Shown here: positions 28,120 through 37,690 of the stretch, piece after piece
Layout of the letters: every line of letters starts with the position of its first letter
Position numbering within the stretch: the stretch's first letter is position 1
Assembly: GCF_004786035.1 (NCBI RefSeq)
Contig: NZ_CP035088.1
Location: forward strand, 3,384,001 to 3,448,000
Length of the DNA stretch: 64,000 nucleotides
Direction: 5' to 3'
Origin: Pseudomonas viciae
GTDB taxonomy: Bacteria; Pseudomonadota; Gammaproteobacteria; Pseudomonadales; Pseudomonadaceae
The notes under the pieces: generated by a model
What the model saw: the letters and a program-made list of their open reading frames with translations, nothing else
What the model was told of the DNA's origin: nothing
The model's database searches: none
Translations under genes and position numbers: made by a program

Positions 28120-29486
28120 GCGGCCACCCCATGCAAGCCCGCAAGAAAGTGCCGAAACTGGGGAATGTAGTACTGGTGCACCCAGCCACCCAACGGACGC
28201 TCGGCAAGGGTCGGCTCACTGCGGGGCCGCACATGGATCTTTAGCTGCTTGCTATCGGCCCGGGTCACCCACGGCGACTGGCCGCGGTTTTCCATGATAA
28301 ACGCGTGATAGCTCAACAATGCGTCCATCTGTGCGTCGGCGTCGCCTTGGCCTGCCACGTTCAACAAACCCTGGAGGCGTGCTTGCCCAGTAGTGGAAAG
28401 CACCGTCGTCATGGAGCTGTCGGCTTTGATGGCAGCCGCACAGGCGGCCAGGGTCGAGGCATTACGCCCCAGGGCTTTCCAGCGCTGCCAGACCGTTTTG
28501 ACGGGCTGGGATTTCTCGGCCAGCGTCAGGTGGAACAACAGGTCCAGCTCGCTGAGCAGCGGTTCCAGCAAGCGCACGTGCACGAGTTTTCGCTGTGCGT
28601 CTTTCGGCAGCGGCTGCTTCATCGCCTCCTCAAAGACATTCGCAACCGCCCCGTCGCCGTGCTTGGGCGAAGACAACACGTTATACAAGGCTCCCGGGGC
28701 ACCCCGATCCAGGTCCGTGGTGGACAACCAGAAACCGCATGTTCTGGCACCTACCGCCGCCGATGACGGAAAGGCCTCGACCAGAGCCTCGGGAAGCGTT
28801 GCCGGTATGTCCTGGAAGTTTATCTTCGGCTGGCTGCGACTGTTTGCCAGCAGGTCTTGCAGGTGAGGACGCAGGAGGTTGTAGAGGCGGGAAAGCGTCG
28901 GGGTGATGCTGATCAACGCGTCTGCGTCTTTCCACAGTACCGTCGCCGTGGGCAGGTTGTAGCGATAGTGACGGTCGAAGAAGCCCATTTCTACCAACGG
29001 CGTCTTGTAGCGGCCGCTTACGCCTAGCAGGGTTTGCCGAGCCAGTACCTGCGCTTCCGGGACATGGCTGAAGGTGAGCGAAGGGTTCCCTGTACTGTCG
29101 AACCACCCTCTTCGCGCCTTGCTGATCCCCAGCACGCCGGTGCTTTCCAGACCCGCGGTATTTTCATGGGCGATGACGCTGTAGACGTAGAGATTTTCCA
29201 GGTACACCAAACAGGCATGTTTGAACCTGAGATCGTGTTTGCCATCGTAGACCCTCTTCAATCCGCTGCCTAGCGCAATTGAGTCGTCCTCGACTAGGCT
29301 CTTGATCAAGAAGTGATTGAACAGGTTCAGGGTGAAATTACGGATATCGTTGGAAATGGAGCTGATTCGGTTCTGGAAAATCTGCTGGCCGAATCCAGAC
29401 CAGATCACCTGCAACCCCAAGGGATCGATATTCAGTTCATTACCGAGGCTTTCGTCGTACTCGGTCAGAAAAGCATTTAGCAACAC
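28116..29486 (-). CDS. Unknown protein, first gene of the PLD-helicase operon, 456 aa
   Basis: Not recognised. Translation starts at a GTG (29486) with AGAGG upstream and ends with a 4-bp ATGA overlap with the PLD gene. The product is soluble, mixed alpha/beta, with segments such as NIDPLGLQVIWSGFGQQIF near the N-terminus, FGFWLSTTDL-like CGFWLSTTDLDRG near residue 250, and a C-terminal HQYYIPQFRHFLAGL. No catalytic motif is clear. As the first gene of a translationally coupled operon it may be a sensor or scaffold for the nuclease-helicase pair. It does not look like DrmB (DUF1998), the partner expected in DISARM. Confidence 0.7.
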   Translation of the reverse strand: MLLNAFLTEYDESLGNELNIDPLGLQVIWSGFGQQIFQNRISSISNDIRNFTLNLFNHFLIKSLVEDDSIALGSGLKRVYDGKHDLRFKHACLVYLENLYVYSVIAHENTAGLESTGVLGISKARRGWFDSTGNPSLTFSHVPEAQVLARQTLLGVSGRYKTPLVEMGFFDRHYRYNLPTATVLWKDADALISITPTLSRLYNLLRPHLQDLLANSRSQPKINFQDIPATLPEALVEAFPSSAAVGARTCGFWLSTTDLDRGAPGALYNVLSSPKHGDGAVANVFEEAMKQPLPKDAQRKLVHVRLLEPLLSELDLLFHLTLAEKSQPVKTVWQRWKALGRNASTLAACAAAIKADSSMTTVLSTTGQARLQGLLNVAGQGDADAQMDALLSYHAFIMENRGQSPWVTRADSKQLKIHVRPRSEPTLAERPLGGWVHQYYIPQFRHFLAGLHGVAA

Positions 29487-29903
29487 ACCCGGACACCTCT
29501 AAAACGGACAATTCCTTTGTATCCGCCCTTGAAGCTGGCTGGATCCAACCCGACCCGAAAAATTGCATTTCGCCACTATCACTGTCAAGGGCGGCGCCGT
29601 CGTCGCTGGAACGGCAAGTTCAAGCCAGCCATCGACGAATGTTTATCAATGATCCGCGCTTCAGCTGCTGGATCCGTAGGACTAAGTCCATCTCTCCTCC
29701 TATTCGAAGTACTCGGGTAGTTACCACACAGTCAGGGTGGATATAGCTACCGCTGAGACAAGCGGCCCCCTTAAGACACGGCCTCGCCCTGCTTCTGACT
29801 ATCCCGCCATGGAGCTACTCTGACGTCCAGAGTGCACCACCACGACAGCTGTCAGGAATCGCCATTCACGATCGCTAGCACAGCCGGTGCAAGTGGAGCA
29901 CAG
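29487..29903. other. Non-coding stretch at the right end of module 1
   Basis: About 420 bp between the first gene of the PLD operon and repeat copy B. It must contain the promoter of the minus-strand operon near 29500-29600. I see no RNA gene, terminator or convincing coding frame. Confidence 0.4.
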
Positions 29904-30124
29904 CTTGGGGCACAACTCTTTTTTATCGGCCTGAAATAACCGTCTTAGAGCCCAGTCAAAATGTTTTTCGGCTACCCTGAGAGTCTTTAGCTTTCGTCGG
30001 GCAGGCTGTTTAGGCGATCATTTATGCCTTTTCATAGACCATGGAGATCTACCCACCTCCAGAGGATTCCCACACTCGGGGCATATCTGAAGGCATGCTT
30101 TGGATGATTTGAGAAGGATGCCCC
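29904..30124 (+). repeat. att-like direct repeat, copy B (module 1 / module 2 junction)
   Basis: The most complete junction. The left part (29904-29960) has TTGGGGCA and GTCTTAGAGCCCAGTCAAA, shared with copy D. The core (29961-29990) repeats the LysR 3' end with a few changes (CCCTGAGAGTCTTTAG intact). The right part to 30124 is shared with copies A and C and ends in AAGGATGCCCC. It therefore joins the right end of one module to the left end of the next. Confidence 0.85.
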
Positions 30125-30194
30125 TACCAGAAATGCTGGTGGTGATGGAATGATACTGCTTCGCGGATACATCTCAGTGAAGCACCTAAACCCC

Positions 30195-31526
30195 TCACCT
30201 GCTCTCCAGCACCTGCTTGCCCACCCCATAAGCCGTCCCGCTGATCCCCAGAAAAATCAACCAGGTCGGATCGAACACCGGATAGCTCAACTGCTGCTGT
30301 ACATGGAAGATTCCCACCACCAGCAGCAGGATATTCACCACCACCGCCTGGTAGCGATGCAGTTGCTTGCGCTCGTCGAAGCCGGTTAGAAGGTCGTACC
30401 AGAACCCACGACTTGGCACGTAGCTGCGGCCGCTCGGGGCATTGCGGTCAGTGATCCAGGACAGGCCCGCCGTGCCGATACTGATGCCGAGCAGGACCAG
30501 CAGCGATCCATCTATCCGACGCAGGTCCCCATACAACAGCCACAGGAACAGCCCGGTGGCAACGGCGAAAGTGAACCACAGTGCCATCTGAGTGCGGCTA
30601 AGGCTGAAGGACGCGCGCACGGGTTTCCAGTCGGGCTTGCGCAGCGCCAGGCCAAAGCATGTGGCATCGACGTCCGCCGCCTCGACCGGCTCCCCAGCAA
30701 GTGCCTTGCTGGCCAGGTCGTCGTAGCGCAGGACATCGGTTCCGTCATAGCCGGGGTATTCCTTGAGGTACTGGTTCCGAGTCGTATCGTCCGGAAACTG
30801 CGCCAGCCTGGTCCGGAGCTTGCGTGCTTCCTTCCACCACGGTGGGATCGTCGAGTCCGGCTCGTCACGCAGGGTGTCCGTCGCCCTTCCGACATATACG
30901 ATGGCGGCGATGGCCAGCACGACCAGCAAAAGCGCAAGCGCCAGCCTGGCTCCGGTGGTGATGCTCACTGATGTGGCCTGGCCACGTGATGGAATCATCG
31001 CCAGCGCGGCATCGTTGCTGGACTGCCATCCGAGTGCCGCATACAGGTCCGTCGGGGCAAACAGGGCCCCGTCGGCATACAGCATGGACCACAGGCGTTG
31101 GGTTTCCGGCCCCTGGCGGATCCGGAACCTGAGCTGGACATATTGATCCACCGTTTCTGAGGCGATCAGCACGGCATCGTCGGGCAAGGGCACGCCATTG
31201 AGATACAGCACGAATGCCCCGTTCAAGGCTTCCTGCGACGTCTGCAAGGCAGTGAACGCCGCCTTGTCCACGGCTATGACCAAGTCGCCGGTGCCGACCA
31301 ACGGACGAGCGTCGCTACCCAGGGTGGCACAAGCCGGGTCGCGGTTGCTCTCGCCTGTCTTGAGTGTCGCGTTCTTTTTGTCGGCCAATCTGCTTTCAAA
31401 AAGCCCTGAATCTCTTACCACTATGCATTTTGTCGCCAGTTGCGGCGTTTCCGTGGCCGCCGCGCCGGCGGCAAACAGATTCAGCGCCAGCAGTGCGCCC
31501 ATGAGTCCCCACAGCTTTTTCATCAT
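30195..31526 (-). CDS. Polytopic membrane protein with signal peptide, module 2
   Basis: Unknown protein of 443 aa. It begins with a signal peptide (MMKKLWGLMGALLALNLFAAGAAA, broken here as about 24 residues with an AxA cleavage site). A periplasmic domain of about 170 residues follows, with two Cys (TKCIVV, DPACATLG) that could pair. A transmembrane helix lies near residues 195-215 (ALALLLVVLAIAAIVYVG), then a cytoplasmic region of about 95 residues, and four more hydrophobic helices between about 310 and 435. AGGAGG lies 9 nt before ATG 31526. It is the last gene of the giant-protein operon (71 bp gap) and may anchor or export the giant proteins. Function unknown. Confidence 0.75.
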   Translation of the reverse strand: MMKKLWGLMGALLALNLFAAGAAATETPQLATKCIVVRDSGLFESRLADKKNATLKTGESNRDPACATLGSDARPLVGTGDLVIAVDKAAFTALQTSQEALNGAFVLYLNGVPLPDDAVLIASETVDQYVQLRFRIRQGPETQRLWSMLYADGALFAPTDLYAALGWQSSNDAALAMIPSRGQATSVSITTGARLALALLLVVLAIAAIVYVGRATDTLRDEPDSTIPPWWKEARKLRTRLAQFPDDTTRNQYLKEYPGYDGTDVLRYDDLASKALAGEPVEAADVDATCFGLALRKPDWKPVRASFSLSRTQMALWFTFAVATGLFLWLLYGDLRRIDGSLLVLLGISIGTAGLSWITDRNAPSGRSYVPSRGFWYDLLTGFDERKQLHRYQAVVVNILLLVVGIFHVQQQLSYPVFDPTWLIFLGISGTAYGVGKQVLESR

Positions 31527-31597
31527 CGCAATCGCCCTCCTCTTTCGATGAGCCGCAGGTCAATGCGCCCGCGACCTGCATGTCCCTTTGCCCCACC

Positions 31598-34500
31598 TCA
31601 ACCGTTCATGGAAATCAGTGGTGATACCGAGATGATCCTTGCTTGAACCTCATGCAATCCACGCAGCGCGTCTTCGCTTGCGGCGGTGTCGGGCGACAGC
31701 GGGTCGGCCCCGAAGAACCAGTCCAGATCCAGGGTGCTATTGAAACCGTGGCGAGCGCTGTTGCCTTCGGTCAGCGAGGTGGCGAGCATCGCGACCTCTA
31801 GCCAGAGCTCACGGTCCAGCCCGTCCTTGAATTTCGCCGGCTCGACGGTCATGACCAGCCCCTGCATCGCGTCGGTGTTCCATGGGATTCCGAGCCACTG
31901 AGCGTCCACCGCCTGCCGCATACCGTCGCGGTCGACGGCCCACGCTGCCAAGACCTGGACCTTTCCGGTACCATCGACACTGAGATCCACGCCGAACGTA
32001 GCCCACTCGCTGACGGAGGTGCTCTTCAACTCCAAAACACCGACCTCGCTGGTCTTCGTGCTCTCGGGACGCAGGCCCAGGCGAAGCTCCACCACTCTGG
32101 AGCGCGCCTCCAGATTTGCGACCAGCCGCATATTCAGGGACAGCAGCGTTCGTGCCCCGGACGCCGGCGGTACTGCGATACCCGGTGCGACCAGGTCCAG
32201 ATAACCGAACTTGTATTGATCCGGTATGCTCACGGCACCACGGCCAATAATGATGGCCGGGGTCTCGAATTCGACCACCCGCACCCGCCCGTTTTTGACG
32301 TCAGGCACGACGCCAGAAATCCCTTGGAGGCTGTTCGAGCCAAGCATGTACAGTGCCGTCGGCCGCTCCAGCGGCCGACCTAGGCCTGAACGCACCTCAC
32401 TGAATAACAAGGCAAGATGACGCTGGGTGTGGGTTGGGAACGGCTGCATCCCTTGAGCGGGCCTGAGCCACAAGCGCCCGTTGGCAGATTCCCTGGCGTT
32501 GAACTTCAGTGCACCATCCTCCAGACGCGCCTGCAAATCCTTGACCTGCCGGGGCTTGCCCATTTCCAGTGGATTGCCATCCGCAACGAAAACGGTGGCG
32601 AAGTTGCGGTTGGTTCTAGCCCAGTGCATTGACGTGCTCTGGCTGAGGCAGATTTCGCACGTCCACATGTGCTTGTCCTGCGCAGGGACCTGCACGTCAG
32701 CGAAGCCATGACCGGCCGGCAACGTCCATTCGATACTTGCCAGCAACTTCGGAGCATTGCCGGCGCCTCGCTCCTCGGCCGTCGGCGGCACCAGGAAGAC
32801 CGAAAGCAATGCTCGCCGTTCGCTCATTGGCGCATGCAGTAGCGCGCACTGCCAGCCGGTGAAGGCTTTGACCGTGGGCAGCCGCAGCAACGACATGCGC
32901 TGGTCCCCGGTCGCCGTGATGTCCAGTATCCGCCAATCCAGGGTCACCTCCCATGCCGTTGCGGACATGTCGATTTTTACAAGGTCCATGGCGCCTCCCC
33001 CTGAGCCTAGAGAGAGAGTGCCTTGCATGCCCGGCAGTTGAATCCAGCAGTTGCGGGTCAGGTCCGGCGGGTTCTGCCAATCGATGCCACTGACCAGCCA
33101 ATGCGGATGTAGGTAGCGCCGCAAGCCGACGCTGAGGAAATGTTCCTCCAGTTCCAGTGACTGCATGGTCGGTACGCCGTGGGTGTCGACCTCCAGGCTC
33201 ACCGGATCGAGCACCAGCGCGGTATTGGGGAATGCCGGCGCCGAGACCGCATCTGATTCAAAGGTGAGACCGATCGGCCCCTCAATGGAGAGCAGCGTGT
33301 TCTTCCCCTTGGCCTCGTCATAGGCTTCATAGGCAAGGCGTGGATCGCGGCCGATTTCCTTGCGTACGTCGGCTGGGTGGACAATTCCGCTGGCGCCGGC
33401 AGACATGGCATACCCGACACCCGAGCGAACCTCAGCGATGACACGGTCCGCCAGCCCGCCATGGGCGAAGGGCCGCTCTTGCAGGATGGCCATCAGCGGC
33501 GGCGTGCGTCCCTCGCCCTCCTCCGGCGACTGGGTCAGCGGAATCAGGGCGCGCAACTGCGGCCGGGTCAGCTCGATTCGGGCCGCTTCGGCAAGCATCG
33601 CCACGCGCAGCCAGGCCCGCTCGAGGTCGTCGGACCACGCCTGGCGCCACCCGTCAGTCTCGCGCTGGAACGCAGCGGTGTAGCGAGAATGCAGAGTGAA
33701 GCGATGACGGAACACGGTAGCCGAGGGCTTTTCCCAATGAACGGTGCGCAGGGTGGTGCTGGCCGGCGCGGGCAGCAGGTTGATCGTGGACGACTGACCA
33801 TCCCTGTCGCGCCCGGCAAAGGCCTGTATCTCGAAATTGGCCAACTGGCTGTTGCCGGTGAGCAAACGCGAAGCGCGCCCGGGTTTTTCGACCCTGACGT
33901 CGTTCTCCTTGGGGTTGATCCAAGCATAGATCGGCCGACCGTCGAAGCGCCAGCGTTGGGTCAGTACGGTGATCGCGCCCAGTTGCCGCCATTGCCATGC
34001 CCTGGCGTAGGAGGGGTCGGCCTTGAGCATATAGCTGCGCGCGGTTCCGGCTGCCTCATAGTGGATATCGGAGTGAGCCAGTGTTGTCCATTCTTCACGA
34101 CTCGCTGACAACACCTGCATGCTTTCGATCAGTACCCTTGCGCCATCGAACACCACGAGATTGCCATTTCTGCCTATGGCCAATGTCTCCAGGCGGCTGT
34201 CGAGCACTCCCGATTGAGCGCTGAACAGTCCGGATTCGACTTGTGGTCTTGCGAGCAACTGGACACAGGTACCAGCGGGGACATGCAATACGCGGCCATC
34301 GAACGAAAGTGCCTGGCCGGTGTTCGCGGCGAAGCTGCGGACGCTCAGGGAGTGCCGGCATTGCTTGTCCACCAGCGTCAGGATATCTTTGATGCGACCC
34401 TTATCGAGTAGCGTACCAAGGCGGGCTCCAAGACTCGCGAGGATCTCGCCCAGTGATGGAATCTTCTTCTGATAGACCGTCTGGGGCTTGAGCTCCGGCC

Positions 34501-37500
34501 GCTGACCCAGCCGCTCGGTGGAATCCATCAGCCCATCCAGTACCACCACGTCCAGGCGCAGACTGCTTACTGCGGGATCGAGCAGTGCGTCCAGTAATTT
34601 GCCAAGCTCCAGATCGCGCGAACGGTCGATGTTGGCGGCTTCGAGCAGACATAAGAAGAGTTTGATCTGGTGGTCATCCTGCAGGCCTGTGAACACATTA
34701 CGGCGAAGGTCCGGATTGGCGATCCAGCGCACGAAGTCGCTGTAGGGCACCCGTGGGAAGTTCACCTTGAGGGCGGCGTCATTGCCGAAAGGAGCCCGCC
34801 ATCCACCGCCGGCGAGCCCCGTGAACGACGCCCCCAGCAGGAGCAGGTTCTCCGCTTTTGGGCCCTGCCCCGTGGCCCGCTCTACCGACGCGGCAGGATC
34901 GGCGAAACTGACGGTTGCCAAGCCTGGTGAGGTCAAACCCAGGCGTAACGACAACGAGTCGACTCCGTGCTCCTTCGCAATGCTGATTTTTTTACCTTCG
35001 AAATCGATCTGGAACGTGTCGCCCTCCAGCACAATCGACAGTGCCTTCTTCGCTGATGTACCCGAGATCGGTACTGCCGGAACTGTGTGGAGGGTGGCAC
35101 CATGGTAAATACTCAGCGTTAACTTGCCGCCGTCCGGCCCCGAGTAGCGGAAATCCTCCAGATAGATTTCCCTGGACGGTTGAGCCGCATCGAAATGCAA
35201 CGCACCGCTGCCATCCACCTGGCGGAACAAATCCAGCGGCAGACTCGCATCGCTGTGCAGGCCCAGTCGTGGATAGTCCGCCGACAAGGGTTGCAGGCCT
35301 GCAGGGATCACGCCGAGGCGCTGGACAGTTTCACTGTCGTTGATGGTCGTGCGACCAATCGCCGTGCGGCGCGAATACATCAGGCTCAGTTTCGGTTTAC
35401 CGTCGACCTCGATCTTCGCTGCGGGCAACCAGGGGACGCTACCCTGCATGCCCCTCGGCAAGCTTCCACTACGCCCGACGACATGGGCGCAGACCTCATA
35501 CCGCGCACCGTAGGCGAGCGTTGGCAACGCTTGGAAGCCATTTTGCAGTGTCGCCGGATAGTCCGTACCAAAAAACGCCTTGCCCAGAGGATCGAAGCCG
35601 GCACCCGGCAGGCTTTCGTCAAAAGCGCTGCAGGCCAGTGGCAGTCCGTCATAGTGCAGGAACAAGGATCGACGGCCATCGTTGATAGTCGTGGGCACCG
35701 CTTGTACGGTAATCGTGTCGGCCAGTGAGGCAGGTGACGGGCTGGCCGGATGATGGAAATCGGCGAGGTTGGCGTAGGCCCACGGGGTGTACGTCGTGTC
35801 ATCGAAAGTTCGCCGCAGGGCCAGCGCCATCCCGGAAAAAGCGGCGGAGAATTCGTCCTTCTCCAAGTCGTCGATCACCGGGTCGACGGTGAGCGGGATC
35901 GCCAAGGGACTCGGAGCGAGGTCAGGAGAAAAGCGGGTACTGGCCGGAACGAACAGTTCACGCTGCACGGCCCCCTGCATCTGTTCGCTGACCAACGCCA
36001 GGGCTGCCAATGCCTCTTTATCTGCCGGGAGTTCCGTGGGCTGGCCCTTGGGCAGGTCTGTGAAAAAATCATCAAAAGTGGGGATGAACGCCAGGCAATC
36101 GAGCAGTGATTGCGTGGTGTCCGGCACCGGCCCGGTTCCACGGCCGCCCAGCCGCCAATTCCAGAACTCAAGCCCTTGGGCTGCTTTTTCCAGCGTCTGG
36201 GTAGTCGCTTTCGACTGATGCAGTACCATGTCACAGATCAGTTTGCCTACCGATTGACGGGCGGCATCGGCGCCGTTGAGTCCTGTGTTCAGCAGTCCTT
36301 CGAATTCCAGCACTGCCTGATCGTAAACCGTCAGGGCCTTTTTCGGGTCACCTTCGACGAACTGCTTGAGACTTTCGGAAACTGTCTCGCGAATCTGGCG
36401 CAACAAGCGCAGTACTGTTGATTCGAAGCCGTTCTCACTGAGAATTGCCTCTTGCAGGGGTGCCAGTTCGGCACTGAGTTTTTCAAGCGGGAGTGTCTCC
36501 AGTTCCTTCCATTTCTGCACTGTCGGTTGGGCAGAGGCTTGCAGCAATCGATACAGCATCGAGTCGGTAGCGGCGAACGAGGATGTCCCCTGCCCGCCCT
36601 GCGGCCGACAGATGTCCAGCAGCACGTCGATATAGGCTTTCATGTCCACCGGTTTCAGCATGTGCTGAATACCTCCCCGGATGGCCTTGCGCAGCACAGA
36701 GCGAGGCGTGTCGGCGGGCATACCGTCCTTTTTCAGGCCTTCGATCAGCACATCGAGCAAAGGCCCGAGCAAGCCCCCTTCCCGTGGACTGTCCGCCGTC
36801 TGGTCAACGTGAGGCATCATCAGCGCCAGCAGCAGGGTGTCCAGGCTGGTGGCTAGCGTGACCAAGGCACGCCAGGACTCGCGACGCACCTTTTGCAACG
36901 GCGAGGGTTTATCCTTCCATTGCACCTCACTGACCGCAAAGAAACCGGTGAACAACGAACCAGCCCGCTGCTCGAGCCTTGTCAGCGCTCGGTAGGCTGC
37001 CTGTTCAGAGTCATTGTTCCCGAAGTTGACGAAGCCCGTCTCCGGATCAATCAGCATGTCACCCATCGCCGGGCGGTGAGCGCGGTTCGAACTGCAGAAA
37101 TCCGCTATCCCCGATGCATAGGCGAACTCCACATCATCCGCCTCGAGCCGACCTTCGGTGTCCCCAGGTGAAAGAACGTCATCGATAAAGGGCTGGAATA
37201 CCACATCCTCACTGCCCGCGTAGTCGATGTGCAGGACATAGGCGAGCCCCAGGCGCTGCGGGACCGGAGCGACCCAACTGGATGCGCCCACCAGCACGGC
37301 ATGGGCATCGAGATTCGCTGTGTTATCGATGCCATTGAGATAGATACCGCGCAGGGCCCAAAAGCCTGCACCTTTGTTCGCGGCGACTTGTTCGTGGTCC
37401 TCGAACCAGGTCCTGAAATCATCGAGCAGCGCCGTGGTCACGCCGGGTGGTGGCTGAAGGTCCGCAATCGCCTTGGGGGGTTGGCCGTCAACGACGGTAT

Positions 37501-37690
37501 AGGCACGAAACTTCAAGCCTCCGCCGCTCAGCAAATCGAAGAACGCCTGGTATGCCTGACGAGCCTGTTCCTCCGTTTCTCCCTCCGCCGTCTCTGCCTT
37601 GAAAGCGAGCCGGACTGAAAACCCACGCTGTTGTTCGCCCTGGAATCCCTTGAGCTCTTCCTCGGTCATGCAGATGATGGTCCGCTTCAT
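31598..37690 (-). CDS. Giant protein of unknown function, 2030 aa
   Basis: Not recognised. The 2030-aa product starts with MKRTIICMTEEELKGF and has no signal peptide. Residues 1-250 look like a globular alpha/beta domain. Residues 280-560 are helical. From about 600 to the end the protein is beta-rich, with many aromatic/Gly strands (SLFLHYDGLPLACSAF, FDGRPIYAWINPKEN, LRRYLHPHWLVSGIDW), suggesting stacked beta-domains as in large surface or toxin-like proteins. Start and stop are coupled to the 2417-aa gene by a 4-bp ATGA overlap, so the two are made in similar amounts and probably assemble together. Codon use is GC-rich and core-like, and there are no internal breaks, so the gene is under selection despite its size. 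Confidence 0.8.
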   Translation of the reverse strand: MKRTIICMTEEELKGFQGEQQRGFSVRLAFKAETAEGETEEQARQAYQAFFDLLSGGGLKFRAYTVVDGQPPKAIADLQPPPGVTTALLDDFRTWFEDHEQVAANKGAGFWALRGIYLNGIDNTANLDAHAVLVGASSWVAPVPQRLGLAYVLHIDYAGSEDVVFQPFIDDVLSPGDTEGRLEADDVEFAYASGIADFCSSNRAHRPAMGDMLIDPETGFVNFGNNDSEQAAYRALTRLEQRAGSLFTGFFAVSEVQWKDKPSPLQKVRRESWRALVTLATSLDTLLLALMMPHVDQTADSPREGGLLGPLLDVLIEGLKKDGMPADTPRSVLRKAIRGGIQHMLKPVDMKAYIDVLLDICRPQGGQGTSSFAATDSMLYRLLQASAQPTVQKWKELETLPLEKLSAELAPLQEAILSENGFESTVLRLLRQIRETVSESLKQFVEGDPKKALTVYDQAVLEFEGLLNTGLNGADAARQSVGKLICDMVLHQSKATTQTLEKAAQGLEFWNWRLGGRGTGPVPDTTQSLLDCLAFIPTFDDFFTDLPKGQPTELPADKEALAALALVSEQMQGAVQRELFVPASTRFSPDLAPSPLAIPLTVDPVIDDLEKDEFSAAFSGMALALRRTFDDTTYTPWAYANLADFHHPASPSPASLADTITVQAVPTTINDGRRSLFLHYDGLPLACSAFDESLPGAGFDPLGKAFFGTDYPATLQNGFQALPTLAYGARYEVCAHVVGRSGSLPRGMQGSVPWLPAAKIEVDGKPKLSLMYSRRTAIGRTTINDSETVQRLGVIPAGLQPLSADYPRLGLHSDASLPLDLFRQVDGSGALHFDAAQPSREIYLEDFRYSGPDGGKLTLSIYHGATLHTVPAVPISGTSAKKALSIVLEGDTFQIDFEGKKISIAKEHGVDSLSLRLGLTSPGLATVSFADPAASVERATGQGPKAENLLLLGASFTGLAGGGWRAPFGNDAALKVNFPRVPYSDFVRWIANPDLRRNVFTGLQDDHQIKLFLCLLEAANIDRSRDLELGKLLDALLDPAVSSLRLDVVVLDGLMDSTERLGQRPELKPQTVYQKKIPSLGEILASLGARLGTLLDKGRIKDILTLVDKQCRHSLSVRSFAANTGQALSFDGRVLHVPAGTCVQLLARPQVESGLFSAQSGVLDSRLETLAIGRNGNLVVFDGARVLIESMQVLSASREEWTTLAHSDIHYEAAGTARSYMLKADPSYARAWQWRQLGAITVLTQRWRFDGRPIYAWINPKENDVRVEKPGRASRLLTGNSQLANFEIQAFAGRDRDGQSSTINLLPAPASTTLRTVHWEKPSATVFRHRFTLHSRYTAAFQRETDGWRQAWSDDLERAWLRVAMLAEAARIELTRPQLRALIPLTQSPEEGEGRTPPLMAILQERPFAHGGLADRVIAEVRSGVGYAMSAGASGIVHPADVRKEIGRDPRLAYEAYDEAKGKNTLLSIEGPIGLTFESDAVSAPAFPNTALVLDPVSLEVDTHGVPTMQSLELEEHFLSVGLRRYLHPHWLVSGIDWQNPPDLTRNCWIQLPGMQGTLSLGSGGGAMDLVKIDMSATAWEVTLDWRILDITATGDQRMSLLRLPTVKAFTGWQCALLHAPMSERRALLSVFLVPPTAEERGAGNAPKLLASIEWTLPAGHGFADVQVPAQDKHMWTCEICLSQSTSMHWARTNRNFATVFVADGNPLEMGKPRQVKDLQARLEDGALKFNARESANGRLWLRPAQGMQPFPTHTQRHLALLFSEVRSGLGRPLERPTALYMLGSNSLQGISGVVPDVKNGRVRVVEFETPAIIIGRGAVSIPDQYKFGYLDLVAPGIAVPPASGARTLLSLNMRLVANLEARSRVVELRLGLRPESTKTSEVGVLELKSTSVSEWATFGVDLSVDGTGKVQVLAAWAVDRDGMRQAVDAQWLGIPWNTDAMQGLVMTVEPAKFKDGLDRELWLEVAMLATSLTEGNSARHGFNSTLDLDWFFGADPLSPDTAASEDALRGLHEVQARIISVSPLISMNG

